Assembly (NCBI GenBank): GCA_015039465.1
Contig: MU130078.1
Coordinates: 59,877 to 123,876 of the forward strand
Direction of reading: 5' to 3'
DNA: 64,000 bases
DNA from: Phlegmacium glaucopus
Lineage: Eukaryota; Basidiomycota; Agaricomycetes; Agaricales; Cortinariaceae
Positions 21,632 to 35,348 of this stretch are shown one piece after another. The position numbers and the translations under genes were made by a program. The notes beneath the pieces are model-generated. The model saw nothing but the letters and a program-made list of their open reading frames with translations. It was not told where the DNA came from and did no database searches. Every line of letters starts with the position of its first letter. The stretch's first letter is position 1.

Positions 21632-24600
21632 ATGAGTCTCCCCAAAGCTCTCTCTCTGGCTATAGGCCTCTCACTCCTTCCTGTGAGTCCCATACATCCA
21701 TTTTATACTCGTGTCAACTGAATAAATTCTCGCGTCATAGTCGTCTGACGCAGTTCAACATAAACGTCAGAATGGTCTGACCATTCCCAACCCCCTTCCA
21801 ACACCGTGGAGACCTCTAGGCTGCATCACGTAGGGCCTCCTTAGCTTCCCCCCCATAAAGTCCAAAAGCTGATTTGCTCAACCTCTTACTACAGCGATAG
21901 CGGTCCTCAACGCAGTTTACAAGGAGCAACCTTCGCAGCAGATACGATGACCATCGAGAGCTGTTTAAGCTTTTGCGGTTCATTCATTTTCGCCGGAGTA
22001 GAATTTGGAGTGAGTACGCTTTTAATCATCCCCTCGTAACTCCGTCCAGGCAGGAAACTTTTTGCTCAATGCTCTGCTGTGATCCTTTAGAGAGAATGCT
22101 GTAAGTATCACCTTCCCTCTTGTAGCTTAAACTCCGCTAACTCATGCCCTTCCTAATTCGCCTCCCTTTTCGCTTTGGGGCGTGCAGATTGCAGTAACAT
22201 AATAACACCTGGGACTACTAATGCCACAGCGACAGATTGCAACATGCCATGTGCCGCCAACGCCAATGAACCATGTGGTGCCGGGAACAGGCTTAATCTG
22301 TTCTGGAACGGCACGGCGCCGCCTCCACCACCCTCCATAAAGCCAAGCGTAGGAAGCTGGGTTTCCCTGGGTTGCTACACGTATGTATGATTCTATCGGT
22401 GATTGGACTTCTCAGAAGCCTAATCTTCCAACAAAATAAAACCAAAAGTGATCTGACTTTTGCGCACATTGAACAGTGACAACGTGAATAATGCGGGCCG
22501 AGCCCTGCCTGTTGGCGAACCTACCAACGGCCCGAACACTATCGAATCTTGCACGACTGCATGTTTTAATGCTGGCTTTCCCCTCGCTGGCACCGAATTT
22601 TCAGCGTACGTTACTCATGACCCTGTTCAGGCGGATTTTAATCGTTCTTTTTTTCCTTCTCTTCGTCTTGCACAGTGAATGCTGTAAGTGATATATATTT
22701 TGAACGCATCTGGATTGATTACTTTTTGTGTGCTACCGATGAAGCTCATAACGTTTCTCATAGTTTGTGGATCGGCGGTTATCAATGGTGGTGCCCCTGC
22801 TCCTGCCGGCGACTGTAACATGGTCTGTACTGGCGATGGGTCAGAGTTTTGTGGTGGCCCGAACAGGTTGAACGTGTACAACTTCACTGGGACTGGTCTA
22901 CCAGCTCAAGGCGGTGGTGGCGGTGGCGGTGGGGGTGGGGGTGGTGGAGGAACCACCACTGTTTTCCCTGTTCTCACTGGCCTTCCAACTGGCTGGGCTT
23001 ATAATTCTTGCTGGATGTAAGTTCTCATTGAGCTTATAATGAGTTGGAATATTTATTTAATTCCAACTTGCAGTGACAATGCTCACGGTCGCATCTTCAC
23101 CACAACCCTCCCAGGCAATCCAGCCAACACAGTGGAACTATGTATTGGAGCCTGTAAGCAACAAGGCTTCACAGTTGCCGGCATGGAGTTTGCTGGTACG
23201 TAGCTCAATGTTACCAGGCGTCTTTCTTCCACTAATGGCTCCTTTTTTCCCATCGTAGATGAGTGCTGTATGTGTTTTCTTCATTTCATGTTCATTGCTA
23301 ATGGTACGACGTTCTAGATTGTGGAAACACACTCGTTGCTGGAGCCGTGTCAACCGTGAATTCTGATTGTAATATGGGATGTTCTGGAAGTGCAACGTGT
23401 GTTCTCGCATGTCCTATTTGATCCACTGTTTTCATTACTTATCTCCATATCTTCAGTGAAGCTTGCGGAGGTCCCAACCGAGTTTCCGTCTACTCATCTG
23501 TACCAGTTGTTGCCCTCCCCGTTCCAGTCGCACAGACAACCAACTTACCTGGCAATTGGACTTATGCTGGTTGTCTCAGGGAGCCCGCAACTGTAAAGAT
23601 GTTCCCTAACCAGATTATATGGATTGGGAACAACTCTGCCACGGCTTGTATGAACCAGTGTGCCGCTTTCGGATTTCCAGCTTCAGGAGTAGAGGTGAGC
23701 CAAAAAGCCTATCTCCCCATCTATCACGAAACATGTAAGATCTCGGAGCTGACGCCTTTATGTTTTCGTCTTCTATTTAGTTTGGTCAAGAATGCTGTGC
23801 GTGTCAATTGTCTCTATCTCCTAATTCCTCGAGACTTATGAATTAAATGTCTATTAGACTGCGGTGACATCACTGACGTTGCGGCAAACAACGGTGTTTT
23901 CGGTGCGGAAAGTGAGTGCGCGACACCTTGCCCTGGAGATCCGATCCATCTGTGTGGTGATGGTAATCGTTTGAACACTTACTTCTGGAACGGGCCTCTG
24001 AATGTCTGGCATACGCCCGCCAACACTGGTCATTACGAGGTGAGTTTCACTTCATATTATTGATTTACTTCCTGTGCTCATGCGGATTTTTCTAGTTTTT
24101 GGGTGAGTTTTTCAACCTTTCGTAAAGTTATGGATAACAGGACCTCCATCTTTGAATTTCTCTAGTTCCTGGGTTCGTTTATTAATTTCAATCTTTTTTC
24201 TGTAATTTGCTCAACTTCCCTTCAGCGTTATCGTTCCTTTGATTGCAACCGTTGGTCTCAATAACAAGGTCACGTTCTTAGAGAAAGGGGGTACTGGGTA
24301 AGTCAAAACTAAGCCAACTTTGGTCATCAGTGATTGACTATTATTGTATGATCAGTTTCCCAAACAGTACTGGTGCCTACGAGCTAGATCTTACCTTGGT
24401 TAATGATTTCGCTCATGCGTGGCGTGAAATGCACATCAAAACCGACGTATTCTGTTCCGGAAGTATTGTCCTACCTGACAAGGCCGGCCGTCTTATCAAT
24501 GTTGGTGGATGGTCCCTGGAATCGACATTCGGACTTCGTCTGTATACGCCCAATGGTTCTCCTGGAGTCAACGGTACCAACGATTGGGAAGAAAACTTCC

Positions 24601-26217
24601 AGACCCTCAGTCTTCAGGTGGGTAAAATTGATCGGTTTTTGAAGCAAAACAATCGCTGATTTATGCTAATAGGTAGGAAGATGGTATCCTACTGCTGCGA
24701 TGCTGCCCAATGGATCCGTTCTCGTCATTGGAGGTGAAACTGGAAGCAATGCTAGTCCTCAGCCCAATCTGGAAGTTCTTCCAAAGCCTGCCGGTGGTAG
24801 CACTGTGGTCCCCCTTGATTGGCTTGCTCGAACGGACCCCAACAATTTGTATCCTTTCGTTATTGTCCTTCCAAGTACCCACCTCTTCATTGGTAAGTTC
24901 GAGATTGTTTCTCGTTCGGCTGAACCTTCATCTCATCACATTCTTTTAAAAAAGGTTATTACAACGAAGCCAGAATTCTCGACCCTGTGACATTTAACAC
25001 CATTACACAATTGCCCAATATTCCCGGTGCAGTCAATAACTGTGAGTATCTCGTCATCCTTTCGCTTGTTGAACTGTAGTCTGATACACAGCGTCTTATT
25101 CAGTCCTTGCTGGACGTACATATCCATTGGAAGGTAAACTTTGAGATGACTGTGAGGTGTTGCTGCTTGCTTATTGAAATATTTCTTTAGGCACTGCCGT
25201 TCCTTTGCCTCAACACGCTCCCTATACTGCTCCGCTTCAAATCTTGATCTGTGGAGGATCAACCATCGGTGCAGGTCAAGCTCTTGATAACTGCGTCACG
25301 ATTGCTCCAGAATCAGCCAATCCCACATGGACTCTAGAACGCATGGTGAGTCCCTACCGCTTGGCGCTTCTTTTGTTCTTTCGTTTAAGACGTCTTCTTC
25401 AAGCCTTCGAAACGTGTAATGCCGTGCATGGTCTCTCTACCCGACGGTACGGTTTTGATCTTAAATGGAGCACTCCAAGGAGTTGCCGGTTTCGGTCTGG
25501 CTGTTGGTCCCAACTTGGGCGCTGTCTTGTACGACCCATCGCAACCAATTGGATCGCGCATGTCCATCTTGGGCAATACTATTGTTGCCCGCTTGTATCA
25601 CTCAGAGGCGATCTTGTTGCCAGATGGACGTGTTCTTGTTTCTGGTTCTGACCCACAGACTAACAACCCCGATGGCACTGTGAAGTATCCAGAGGAGTTC
25701 CGTATTGAGGTTAGCAACTACACTTTTACTTTTTGAATGTAATCTGACTGACAGACACGTCGTAGGCTTATATTCCTCCTTACCTCACTCAAGGATTCAC
25801 CCAACCCACATTCACTGTTCCTGTGACCGATTGGGCTTATGGAGGACAATTTCAGATTACGAATGTGCATCTCTTCCAAGGAACTACCGCTGGCATGAGA
25901 GTTTCCCTCGTTGCAGGTAAGTTTTTTGATTCTTGCGACCGAGTGAGCCTTGTTCTAATCAGGAAATACAAGCTACCTCGAGCACCCATGGTAACACAAT
26001 GGGAGCTAGAACCATCTTCCCCGCATTTACTTGTGCAGGTACTACTTGCGTAATTACCGCACCACCGAACAATGGCGTCTCTCCTCCAGGATGGCATCAA
26101 CTCTTCATTCTGGATGGCCCAACACCGTCTCACTCTCAATGGGTACGTATTGGAGGAGATCCATCGCATCTCGGTAATTGGCCAAATCTGCCCGGTTTTA
26201 CCCTACCAGGTGTTTAG
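21632..26217 (+). CDS. secreted WSC-domain copper radical oxidase (glyoxal oxidase family)
   Basis: 25 exons, all phases close (1015 residues): 21632-21682, 21741-21829, 21895-22009, 22091-22100, 22188-22380, 22477-22605, 22676-22683, 22764-23016, 23074-23195, 23259-23267, 23318-23396, 23457-23694, 23781-23796, 23858-24039, 24096-24102, 24166-24172, 24226-24297, 24356-24617, 24673-24892, 24955-25041, 25092-25133, 25191-25345, 25404-25709, 25766-25916, 25973-26217. A signal peptide ([17 protein letters not shown]) is followed by four WSC domains (about 42-125, 150-240, 275-370, 385-490), which bind glucan or carbohydrate, with a glycine run near 250. The oxidase domain has the expected Cys (FCSG, about 560) and Tyr (RWYP, about 619) of the cross-linked cofactor, Tyr-His (RLYHSE, about 847-848) and the last His (PSHSQW, about 988). 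The family oxidises small aldehydes and makes H2O2; the substrate here is unknown. Confidence 0.93.
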
Positions 26218-27575
26218 AAAACCTTCACACCAATTCAAAAACTTTGGTACAATAAATGGACTGGCTATATCAAAGCACGGACACTTTTTTACCTATCTCT
26301 CGCGTTCTCTCTTTTCTTTTTTTCTTTTAATATATCAGGGGTATTTTATTTGTAGGGTTATGTATGTACCACTCGTTTGGGTTTTTCCTGGAACTTTTTT
26401 TTTTGTCATTTTTACTTTCTTTTTCCATGGGTCTCACTTTGTTCAGATTTATTACCAATACTACGAATGTGATTTTTTTTTTCCCTTTTTCACAATCTGC
26501 GTGAGTAATGCGCAACTATCGGAATGCCCCCATAAAAGGTCATTCCTTATCCGCAGGACATCTTGCCAGTTGCCACGAGTTCAAATTTGAAGTCGGTGAA
26601 GTCGGTGAAAGTATTGCAAAAAAAAAAAGTATTGCATGTGGCAGCCTTTGTACTGTAAGTGATATTAATACTCACCGCAACTCACTATATCAGTGTAAAT
26701 ACTTATACATTGTAATCTAACCTTGGGGTTATTTCTGATTGAGCTGTGCACATGGACTGCATGCCAGTGGATTGACATGTTAACGTTAACGTTGACAACT
26801 TGGAATCGGGGCCGGGCTATCTTATTTCCTTCCCCCTCGAAGCCATAATTAACTTTACGATAAAGATCTCTGATCTCAAGGGTACATACCAAACAAGGGA
26901 AACAAACATATAAATAAAAAATGATTGTTAACTTGTTTCTATCAGGAGAGATTAGGCGGCGCCGATGTTTTATATTTCGAAATCTCATCAGAACACGGAA
27001 CTTTTTCCGAATGAAAGAAATGGGGGAAACCCATAGATATCATACATATATAAAAAACCACCTCCCTCCACCAGATGGATGGATGGATGGTTATCATGAT
27101 CACCTGACAGGCGTAAAATGTTAACGTACGAGATACTACAAAATAATAGGGCGAAAATAAAGGGTGGAAAAAAGAGGAATGCTAAGGTATATATATGAGA
27201 AAAAAAAAAAGAGTTAATGAGTTCTAGACATATAATATATAAAATTCAATTGCAAGGGGAGTGAGAGAGAGAGAGAGAGAGCATGGTGTATGGACACGAC
27301 TTGTAAGATGGATATCAAAGTTTGGCAGGTGAAAGAGAACAGTGTTCTTTTGGAACAGTCCAATGAATGTTTGGGAAAATAAGAAAAAGAGGAGCGCAAG
27401 TCAGTCGGTCCGTAGTGACAGTAGTCCGTAGTGACGGTAGTGTCCAATAAAACCCAAGGAGAGACTAGAGTAAGTTCTGGAAAAATCAGACAAAGAAAAG
27501 ATGGTGTGATGAGGTGGACTTGTGGCGGCGGTGGCGGCGGCATGGTTGATTGATGTGAACAGTTCGAAAAATACA
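26218..27575. other. gene-free convergent spacer with simple repeats
   Basis: Region between two convergent genes. It contains a (GA)n run at about 27261-27281, an ATGG run at about 27071-27090, and GTTAAC words near 26778-26795. T-rich stretches just after 26217 fit a 3' untranslated region. No gene was recognised. Confidence 0.5.
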
Positions 27576-30500
27576 TCAATATGAAAAGATCATTAACCAC
27601 GGGTTCAAAACGATCTGGGAAAGAAAATGAGTCAGTTCAAAAAGCCACTGATACACAAAAAGCCATATGTTTCTACTCACTGGGAACAAGATATGTCCAC
27701 CGGCAACAAGTCTACATTGCACAGATAATAAATTTAGAAAATATTTAGTTCTAGACCATTCCGTAGAATAGGGAAAAAAAAAGACATGTGACTCACGCAA
27801 GAGGCAAGATGACAGCCCACGATGTCCCCGGAATTTGCCAATCGATGGGGACTAAAGAGGTCGAAAGAATAACCATAGTGGCGATTGCTAGGAGTGAAAG
27901 AATGAGGGAAGTCCTAAATCGTTTCACAATCCTTGGAACTTCGATCCAGAAATTAGACCTTTCGACTTCCTATGGGGTGTGTGTGGAGAGAGAGAGGGAT
28001 GAAAATAGAAGATGAATGTGAGCCATTAAACCCTTTTTTAACAAAACGCAACGCAACGCACTTTTTTAGTAGCACCCCAGGTGATGTTGTACGAGAAAAC
28101 ATGCGCAAGGAGAGCGGTGGATAGATGTATACTGAGCCCGCCAAAGAAGAACCAACTAATAAATCACAAGTTTAGCAAATACGGTTACGAATTATACTAG
28201 ACCAAAAAAAGAAACTTACAAGAATGGGATGTAGGTTATGTTTTCCATCAGAGACGAAAAGATGTCGCGTTGTCCGAGTCGATATTCCAATAACGTATAA
28301 GCAACATTACCAGCACATGGAAAAACGACAGTGATGGAAAGCCAGATTTCGAAACTGTGCATATAGAAAGCATCGACTTCAAGTGCGAGACCAAGTAGAA
28401 GATAGTTGAGGACCGCAAGCGCCGCAGAGGCAGCGATACCGTAATACGAAAACATGTATGCCATCATGCTGATTTTGTAGTGTACAGGAGCATCCGACCA
28501 AAGGAAGATACGGAGTTGTTTCGTAATGGGTCCTTTGCGCCACCATTGGATGAGGGGATGAAAGATGAGTTCATTGCAACCTGTATGCGGGAAATATATA
28601 TATATATAAACCTTATTTTTTGTTTGTTTTCGACGTACCATAAGAATACTTTTGCCATCTGTTAAGTTCATCATCGACAGTGAGCGAGACACCTTCCTTG
28701 AAACCACCTTCAGAGTAATTTGCCCAACGGATAATGTAGCCTTTCAACTAGAGACAAAAATTCATTGTTCAATATCATTTCTACAGTTTAACGAGGATTG
28801 ACGAACCTGCAGTCTCAGAGCCATATCAAAGTCCTCAGATACGTTTGATTCAGACCAGATTTTCTTGATTTGATCTGCAGGGTCGATAAAGGCAGCATCT
28901 TGGATGGCAGACCATCGAAGAAAAGCGTTGTGGCCGACGAAAGGAGCGACTTCACCATTAGCGCATCCTAGAGAAATACACTTGTTGATCCTACGAGTGA
29001 AATGCGCGATACCATTCTCAAAGAAATGGTGAGCAACTTGCATGACATCTGAAATCCAAAAAAAAAAAAAAGGAAAAATAGTCAGCAAAAAAAGAGAGAA
29101 CAGTCGCCAAAAAGGAAAGACACATGACTTGCCTGATTCGTGTTGAATGATAGCAACATCAGGACTTTCAGCCAATTCACGCGCAGCATCCCTAAAACAA
29201 TCCTATAGGCAAACCCAAAAAGGTAAATCAAAAGTTTCACTTCCAACGTAAAAAAAGAAAAGAAACTCGCCTCGGGAACGACAGTATCAGAGTCCACAAT
29301 TAGAATGATATCTCCAATCCTCATCGACCTAGCACCCATAGCCCAAGGTTTCCATTTCTTCCCAGTATCTTGATATATCTCTTCAATAGCCAGTTCCAAT
29401 GCTCTATCTTCGAGATCGTCGTCGTCCATTTGGGGTGTAGGAGCACCATTTGCAGTTTCGAGTGCGAGAATGTGTTTTTCCATACATAGAGATAGCTAAA
29501 TATATGATATTTAGTAAAGAACTCCAAAAAAGAAGGCAAACACATCTTTGTAAAAGGGGTTTACTTACTTGGAGTCCGTAGTTCATATTGGAAGCTTTCT
29601 TGAACCGTCCGGCTCGTTTGTAACCATCTGCGGCACTTGAATGAGGAGGACGTGCAACCCAGCCGATATTATGGTCAGTATAGAACGATATACGCTTCTG
29701 CCTCTCTTCTTCATTCAATAACTGTAAACCATCATCATGAACGAAGATGGCAGAAGTGCCCCCCTGTCTTGCGTAGGTTTGCATAGCCTTCTTGAGAGAA
29801 AACACCGAAGGAGCACTGTAATCAGGGGGGGGTGGGAGGTTAGTTAATTATGAGTAAGAGAAGGATGTACTAAAAAAAAGCTTGAGAAAAGGCAATCGAA
29901 AGACTCGAAATGGCTCAGTCGCGGATCTCGGTTCAAGCCTTTCACGTGTTTTGCCTTTTTGTTGTGCCAACGGTAGCGTGGATGAAAAAAAAAGGGGGGG
30001 GGGGACGACTTACATAGTTTCTTCGAGACTCTCTTTGTAAACAGGCATCTCAACAGTGATATGGGGTAGATGTTGGTCGACTTCCGGATTTGGTAAAGGG
30101 CGCACTGCAGAATAATAACGAGAGTTTTCGTGAAACTGCGCAATAGGACCAATGCTTTTAAAAAAGAAGATGGAAGAGAGGGAAGGAACGTAAGAATGCC
30201 AAGCAAGAATGCATGCTATTTGAGATAATGAAAACTTACATCATAGCTATTGTCGTCACAATTTGGCATGCGAAGAACTGATTTGGAGTAATGATATGAG
30301 TTAACAATTTTGATCATAAAGGAAAAACCATGCTTCACCAAAGATACACAGATCAAGAAAGGGGCGGTAACTAATAGCGCGAACCTCGTGTAATCATGAT
30401 CTAATCTCCATTCTTCGAGGAGAAGGACGACACCGCTAGCAATGAAGACTGAAAAAGATGAAGTGAAAAAAGGATATTAGATATACACGTTTGGATAATC

Positions 30501-31771
30501 AAGTATAAACGCACAAATGGCGAGACCACAGCCAAGACCACCATAGACAGGTGCAAAAAGACGAATGGACCGAGGTGGAATGGTAGCACATTTTTCAGGA
30601 TCAGTGGTATCCGGGGAAGGTTTCTTTGAAGATAACTTCCAACTCAAACCCCAAAATTTTTTTTGGGGGGCCGCGGCCGCGGTTGCAACAGGTGTTAACG
30701 CCGCTGTCGCAACAGCAGCTTGAGCAACGGTGACTGAAACTCTTGCATTGGTTGCCTTCTCGTTGAGGTTGACGTTAGAACCGGTCGTAGATATGGGTGT
30801 CGAGTCCGCAGTAGTGACAGAGGGAGAACCAATGAGTCGAGAACGCCAAACTAGTTTCATCAACTTTTCTTCGAATTCGCTGCATAAGGGTACGATGTGA
30901 TCGAGGTCATCGGACCAAACAACCAAAACACGTTCATCACGCTGGAGATGAATTGAGTTCAACGTGGTTACCAGGTTGGTTTAAGTATATATAAAACTTA
31001 CAATGAAAGCACCACACTGTTCTTTATCCGCTTTTGGTAAGTGGTTCACAGAGTCGAGGATTTGGATGCGAGTGTTGACATCAACATAGATGGCGGTAGC
31101 ATCATCTGCGCTACAATAAACAGGTGAGAAAAAGAAGTGAGGAAGAAGTGGTAATGAGATGTTACACAGTGGCGAGAGCGGAATGGACGGCGGCGGAGCG
31201 AACTTTGACGGCGACGAGGGGGTTAAGACTACGAACGGCAGCTTCGAATGGTGCCAAATAAGGATTCTCATAAGGAAAGACTCTGAAATATCCTGGTTCT
31301 ACTCTTAGACAAACACCAGCAGCGATGTTCTCCTCTGAAGGTTTGAACCAAGCATCTCCTTGAGTCTATGAAACTGTTCAACCACCTGAAGACTAGTAGA
31401 AAGATGAAGAAGACTTACTGAACGAAAGATCCAATGTAGTACAGCGTCGAACGAATCATAGTCCATGCCAGGTGATAGTGGAGGGGGGGGGGAGGGCGAA
31501 TTATTGAAGTCTAAGAAAAACCAGGTAGAACGGAAAAGAGTTTTTCGCAAGACCTAAAAAGAAGGAGCAACAAGGGAGTATAAAAAGAGGATGCAATAAT
31601 TGTTTACTAATTCAGAACTGCAAGTCAAGATGTCAAGATTCGAACAGAGATACGTGAACGGAACAGACACAGGGCCGTACCGTGGGTTTCTCGTTCTAAA
31701 TACGCTTTCGGTCCACCAAGGAGAGAAGCAACTTTGAAATCCCGTGAGATGAGTCCCCCCTCGGATTCAAC
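27576..31771 (-). CDS. membrane glycosyltransferase, family GT2
   Basis: Exons 31553-31419, 31365-31166, 31110-31002, 30941-30515, 30448-30339, 30277-30240, 30154-30014, 29815-29569, 29495-29271, 29202-29133, 29048-28807, 28747-28639, 28580-28220, 28155-28062, 27969-27797, 27711-27681, 27614-27576 give 916 residues, phases closing; a further 5' exon is at about 31771-31681. Membrane segments precede a GT2 catalytic core: VEMPVYKESLEETI, the metal-binding DxD in ILIVDSDTVVPE, VAIIQHES, NVSEDFDMALRLQ and DELNRWQKYSYG. Four or more membrane spans close the protein. It is a processive-type polysaccharide synthase of unknown product, found widely in basidiomycetes; a cell-wall or capsule role is inferred. 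Introns 29270-29203 and 29132-29049 use GC donors. The join between the 5' exon and the next exon does not close in frame with a GT donor at 31680, and the start codon is not identified. Confidence 0.82.
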
Positions 31772-34700
31772 CTGAATTGTACTGGTTCGTATCAATTTTT
31801 TTTAATTAATACATCGCACCGCTGGAATGGCCAGTCGGGGCCATCACATCTCGGGTAAGCTAAGGGACAAGACAGATAACACTGTGGCAATGAAAAAAAC
31901 CGCCAAGTGTGGGTAAATTGCTGTGAAATCTGCCCCTTCAACAAACCCTCGGTATATGCCAGAATGTGGCCGGCACAGCGGATGAAATCGACAGGGAAAA
32001 GTTTAAACAAGGCTATAACATATGTCGAAAAGATAAGGGACTTTGGGCACAGGCCTGACATAAACGTGTGACTCCCGCTGCAGACTTTGATTAATAGAAT
32101 CGAGGCCAGGACCATCATAGCTAATAGTGAGTTAGACAAAGGAAAAAACACCGTTGTTGTCTTTTATTTGACAACAGCCTCTGGTACCCTTTGCTACCGA
32201 TCTTTCGGCAAACCTAATTTAAATAAAGCCCCGCCGTTATTATTAATAAAAATCAACTTTTGACAAAAAAAACATAGTACAATGTGCAATTTCACTTCCT
32301 GATCAGATCACGATCATTCTGGCCTTATGTTCCTATCCAAAAATAGTTACCGACCCTGACCAGCCACAAAGGGTCCCTTCAATGGCATTGACAAATGTGG
32401 GATTGAGCGCCTCTGATCTCCCTCGTCGATTGGTCCGTTGACTCCGTGATCAATCTCAAGTAAACGCGGAACGGAAGCAGTCATCCAAGTACATAGACAA
32501 ACATCTTGACTCCTAGGGTTGATCAATAGTACATTACATCTTAGGTCACTTAATTCCACCTCAAATGTATCCTTGATACAAAAGTCAACTAATTATTTAG
32601 CTCATCCATCATTGATTCATGTAATGATAGAGATCATTCATGATCACAGCCCGATCCCCCAATGAGCCTTGTCTATTTTAAATTTATCGAGGAACAGCAG
32701 TCAAAGCTGATCACAAACTTTTCAGAACTTTGTTTGATCGTTCCGTATGGCAAGGGAAGCTTGTCCAACTCGGAGTAACCTGGAGGCCGACTCATGTTTG
32801 ACGAACTTTTCAACCTTCAACTTCAGGTGGCGCTGTCTTAAACGCCCATAGGTGTCCAGATTTAAAACTTTAACCAATCAGGAATTTGGAAGTGCAGGGG
32901 TAACTATTACCTACATAAATGAGATGTTATGATTCATTCGAAGGTACAAGCCTACCTGTAATTTAAGGTGACATTATTTCATCTCTAAGATTTCCAAGCC
33001 GAGGTTCCCTTGTCAAGCGATGGGATTCGGGATGACCTAAACATAATGAGTGCTGTTGCGTAGGTTGAAGGGACTTGCTTGCAATCTGTCATACTCCAAC
33101 ATATGGAAATAAACTTCTTACCCAGGTGAGCCTCGAGGTTCATAGTGACTGAACGCACTTTTGAACGAACCCTCATGGGCTTTACCATAATCATAACTAT
33201 GCATTTAAAAACAACTTCACTTCGACACCAAAAAAGGGTTTCTCCGAGGGTCAGTAATAGCTTGGCTGACTCACACATTCCAAGAAATTCGAATTTCCCG
33301 ATGCCATTGCATGCGCACTGATACAAGGAAGAAAAAGACCAAAAAGAAATTCGGAAATATTGATGCTGAGACAGATATAGTAACCCCCCGACTGAACATT
33401 CCACGTTGCATCCCGATCGTACGCTAAAATAGAACGGCCGAGGCCGACGTCTATGCCAAACTCCTGGAGATAAGATATGCGCAATGCGCATGCACTGCAA
33501 TGAAATGAAAGGTTCCGGCGGAATCATCCGATATATCATTTTTAAAGGGTGGGGGGAGGAGTACCAGAAATAGTAATGCACTTTCTGATACGTTGGTAGC
33601 TCAAGGCCATGGATTCTCTGCAGGGTGGCGATATTGTTGGTCTATGAACGTTTGCTTCCTGCCATTTGACTCGGTGCTAGTCAGAGGACCATTCCACCGG
33701 GTGGGCTGCCGCAGAAATAGAAGTGGTCTCTAGTAGGTCAAATGACGATTATCATGATCATCTCCCTTTAACCTCCCTAACCCTGGGTAAGCGGAAGATG
33801 CCCCCCTCAAATTACAATCATGATAAGTGATTGTTAGTTAGCGTTCATAGATAAGCCAATAAATCATAAGAAGATGATCAGTGTATATATATATATGTGG
33901 CGAAGGCGAAAAGGAGGCTCACCGTAAGTGAGTAGCGTCGATTCAGAACCTCCGAAAATGCGCATTCGGAATCATTATAGAATGAGATTAGAATAAGGTG
34001 CCATATGGACGCACCGCTACTCACAAAATGCGGAAATCATTGTGAATTTCGTGAAATCTTTGTTGATGCGTGTTGCTCGGGAGGCCTCACGGCAGGCACG
34101 GCTCAGATCTGTCCGAACGGCATGCAGTGATACTTGAAACTTGAAATTTGAAAGCTTGTACCAGGAAGTCGGAGTTTTCAGACTCACGATAGGGACTCTT
34201 GGCCACGACCGACGCCCCGACTATGTCTAACAGCCTATGACCGCCGGACGGATGCATGTGCGTGTGCGTGGTCTGGGGTTGAGTAAATTACAATTCTCGG
34301 GCCATTTCGAAATCAACATCAAATGACCACCCCGTCCCCCCATCGCTTCTATCGCCACCAATAAAAACCCCAACCCCCGGTTTGCTTCGAAAACTTCCCG
34401 CTATCTGGAATCTTGGATTCAATGCATATGCATGTAATCCGCAGACGGCTTGGGAAATCCTTATCGAAACTCATTGGAGGGTTTCGCATGGTATGTCCAA
34501 TGTCATGTCAAATTTTTATATCTCCTTGTTTTCACTCCTTTTGAATTTGACGGTTCGGTTCCCCTGTATTTTTTGTTCGTTCCTTGGGACAGGCACTGTT
34601 TGAAGAGTCTAGGCAATGCCATTGTACCATGCATGTCATTTATGGTGTGGAAACATGCATGTTTGCTACTCGTACACGCCTCGCCTATGTGTCTGGCGAT

Positions 34701-35348
34701 CCAGGGGATTGTGCGGAAATGTTATCCTTCCACCTTGCATATACGAGACAGCTCGCTCCCTGTCAGAAAGAAAAATGAAGGACATTGCCCCGGCCGTACG
34801 GTAGGGGGATGACATGAAATTTTTCTAGAGTCTTGGTATGTGTCAGTTTATTGCACGGCCCTATTTCTATCATTCATCACGTTGTGGCGGCCAAGACGCC
34901 GTAGACGCGTATCGCGCGACTGAATTGGATGTGAGCGTCAATGCCTTCTGTCGTTTTTTGTCATTCAAAGAAGGGAAGGATATCACTGCGAGCATTTTGT
35001 CGGATAACGTCCTCGAGGGGTGTACCTGTGCCTTTGTCCATTGAACCTGGCAGGTTAGCTGGCATCCAGCCGTATGTACGCCGATCACGTCATGTAGGTG
35101 CGAATTCCGCAAGTATACATTGAATTTATCATAATGTTGCTTTGTATCGGGGACTGAAAATCGAATTGTAGTTTGCATTGACAAGGCGGATGATAAATGT
35201 TTCCAGGGTAATCCGAATTGAATCCTGATTAAAAGTGTAAATGAGATTGATCTGTGGGTAATCTTTAATAGATCCCCTTTCTCACCCTGGCCTTGATACA
35301 AGGACCCTTATAATCTGGCAGCCTTCTTGGTTGCTCGTTCAAGTCCCA
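31772..35348. other. long divergent spacer without a recognised gene
   Basis: 3.6 kb between the GT2 and GH16 genes, which are transcribed away from each other. It should contain both promoters. One long open frame on the minus strand (33581-32985, 198 codons) has no recognisable family and a composition like non-coding DNA; I do not call it a gene. A TATATA run lies near 33886. No RNA gene was recognised. Confidence 0.45.

Noticed and set aside
24096..24172. Mutually exclusive 11-base exons (TTTTTGGGTGA or TTCCTGGGTTC)
   Set aside because: Either would fit the frame, but including both as 7-base exons gives FLVPGVIVPL, which matches the family better, and the first then has a consensus GTGAGT donor.
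29901..29960. tRNA-like GGTTCAAGC word inside a GT2 intron
   Set aside because: No acceptor or anticodon stems could be folded around it.
32985..33581. 198-codon minus-strand frame
   Set aside because: No recognised motif, and a composition rich in Cys, Ser and Ile as in translated non-coding DNA; there is no splice or start context supporting a gene.
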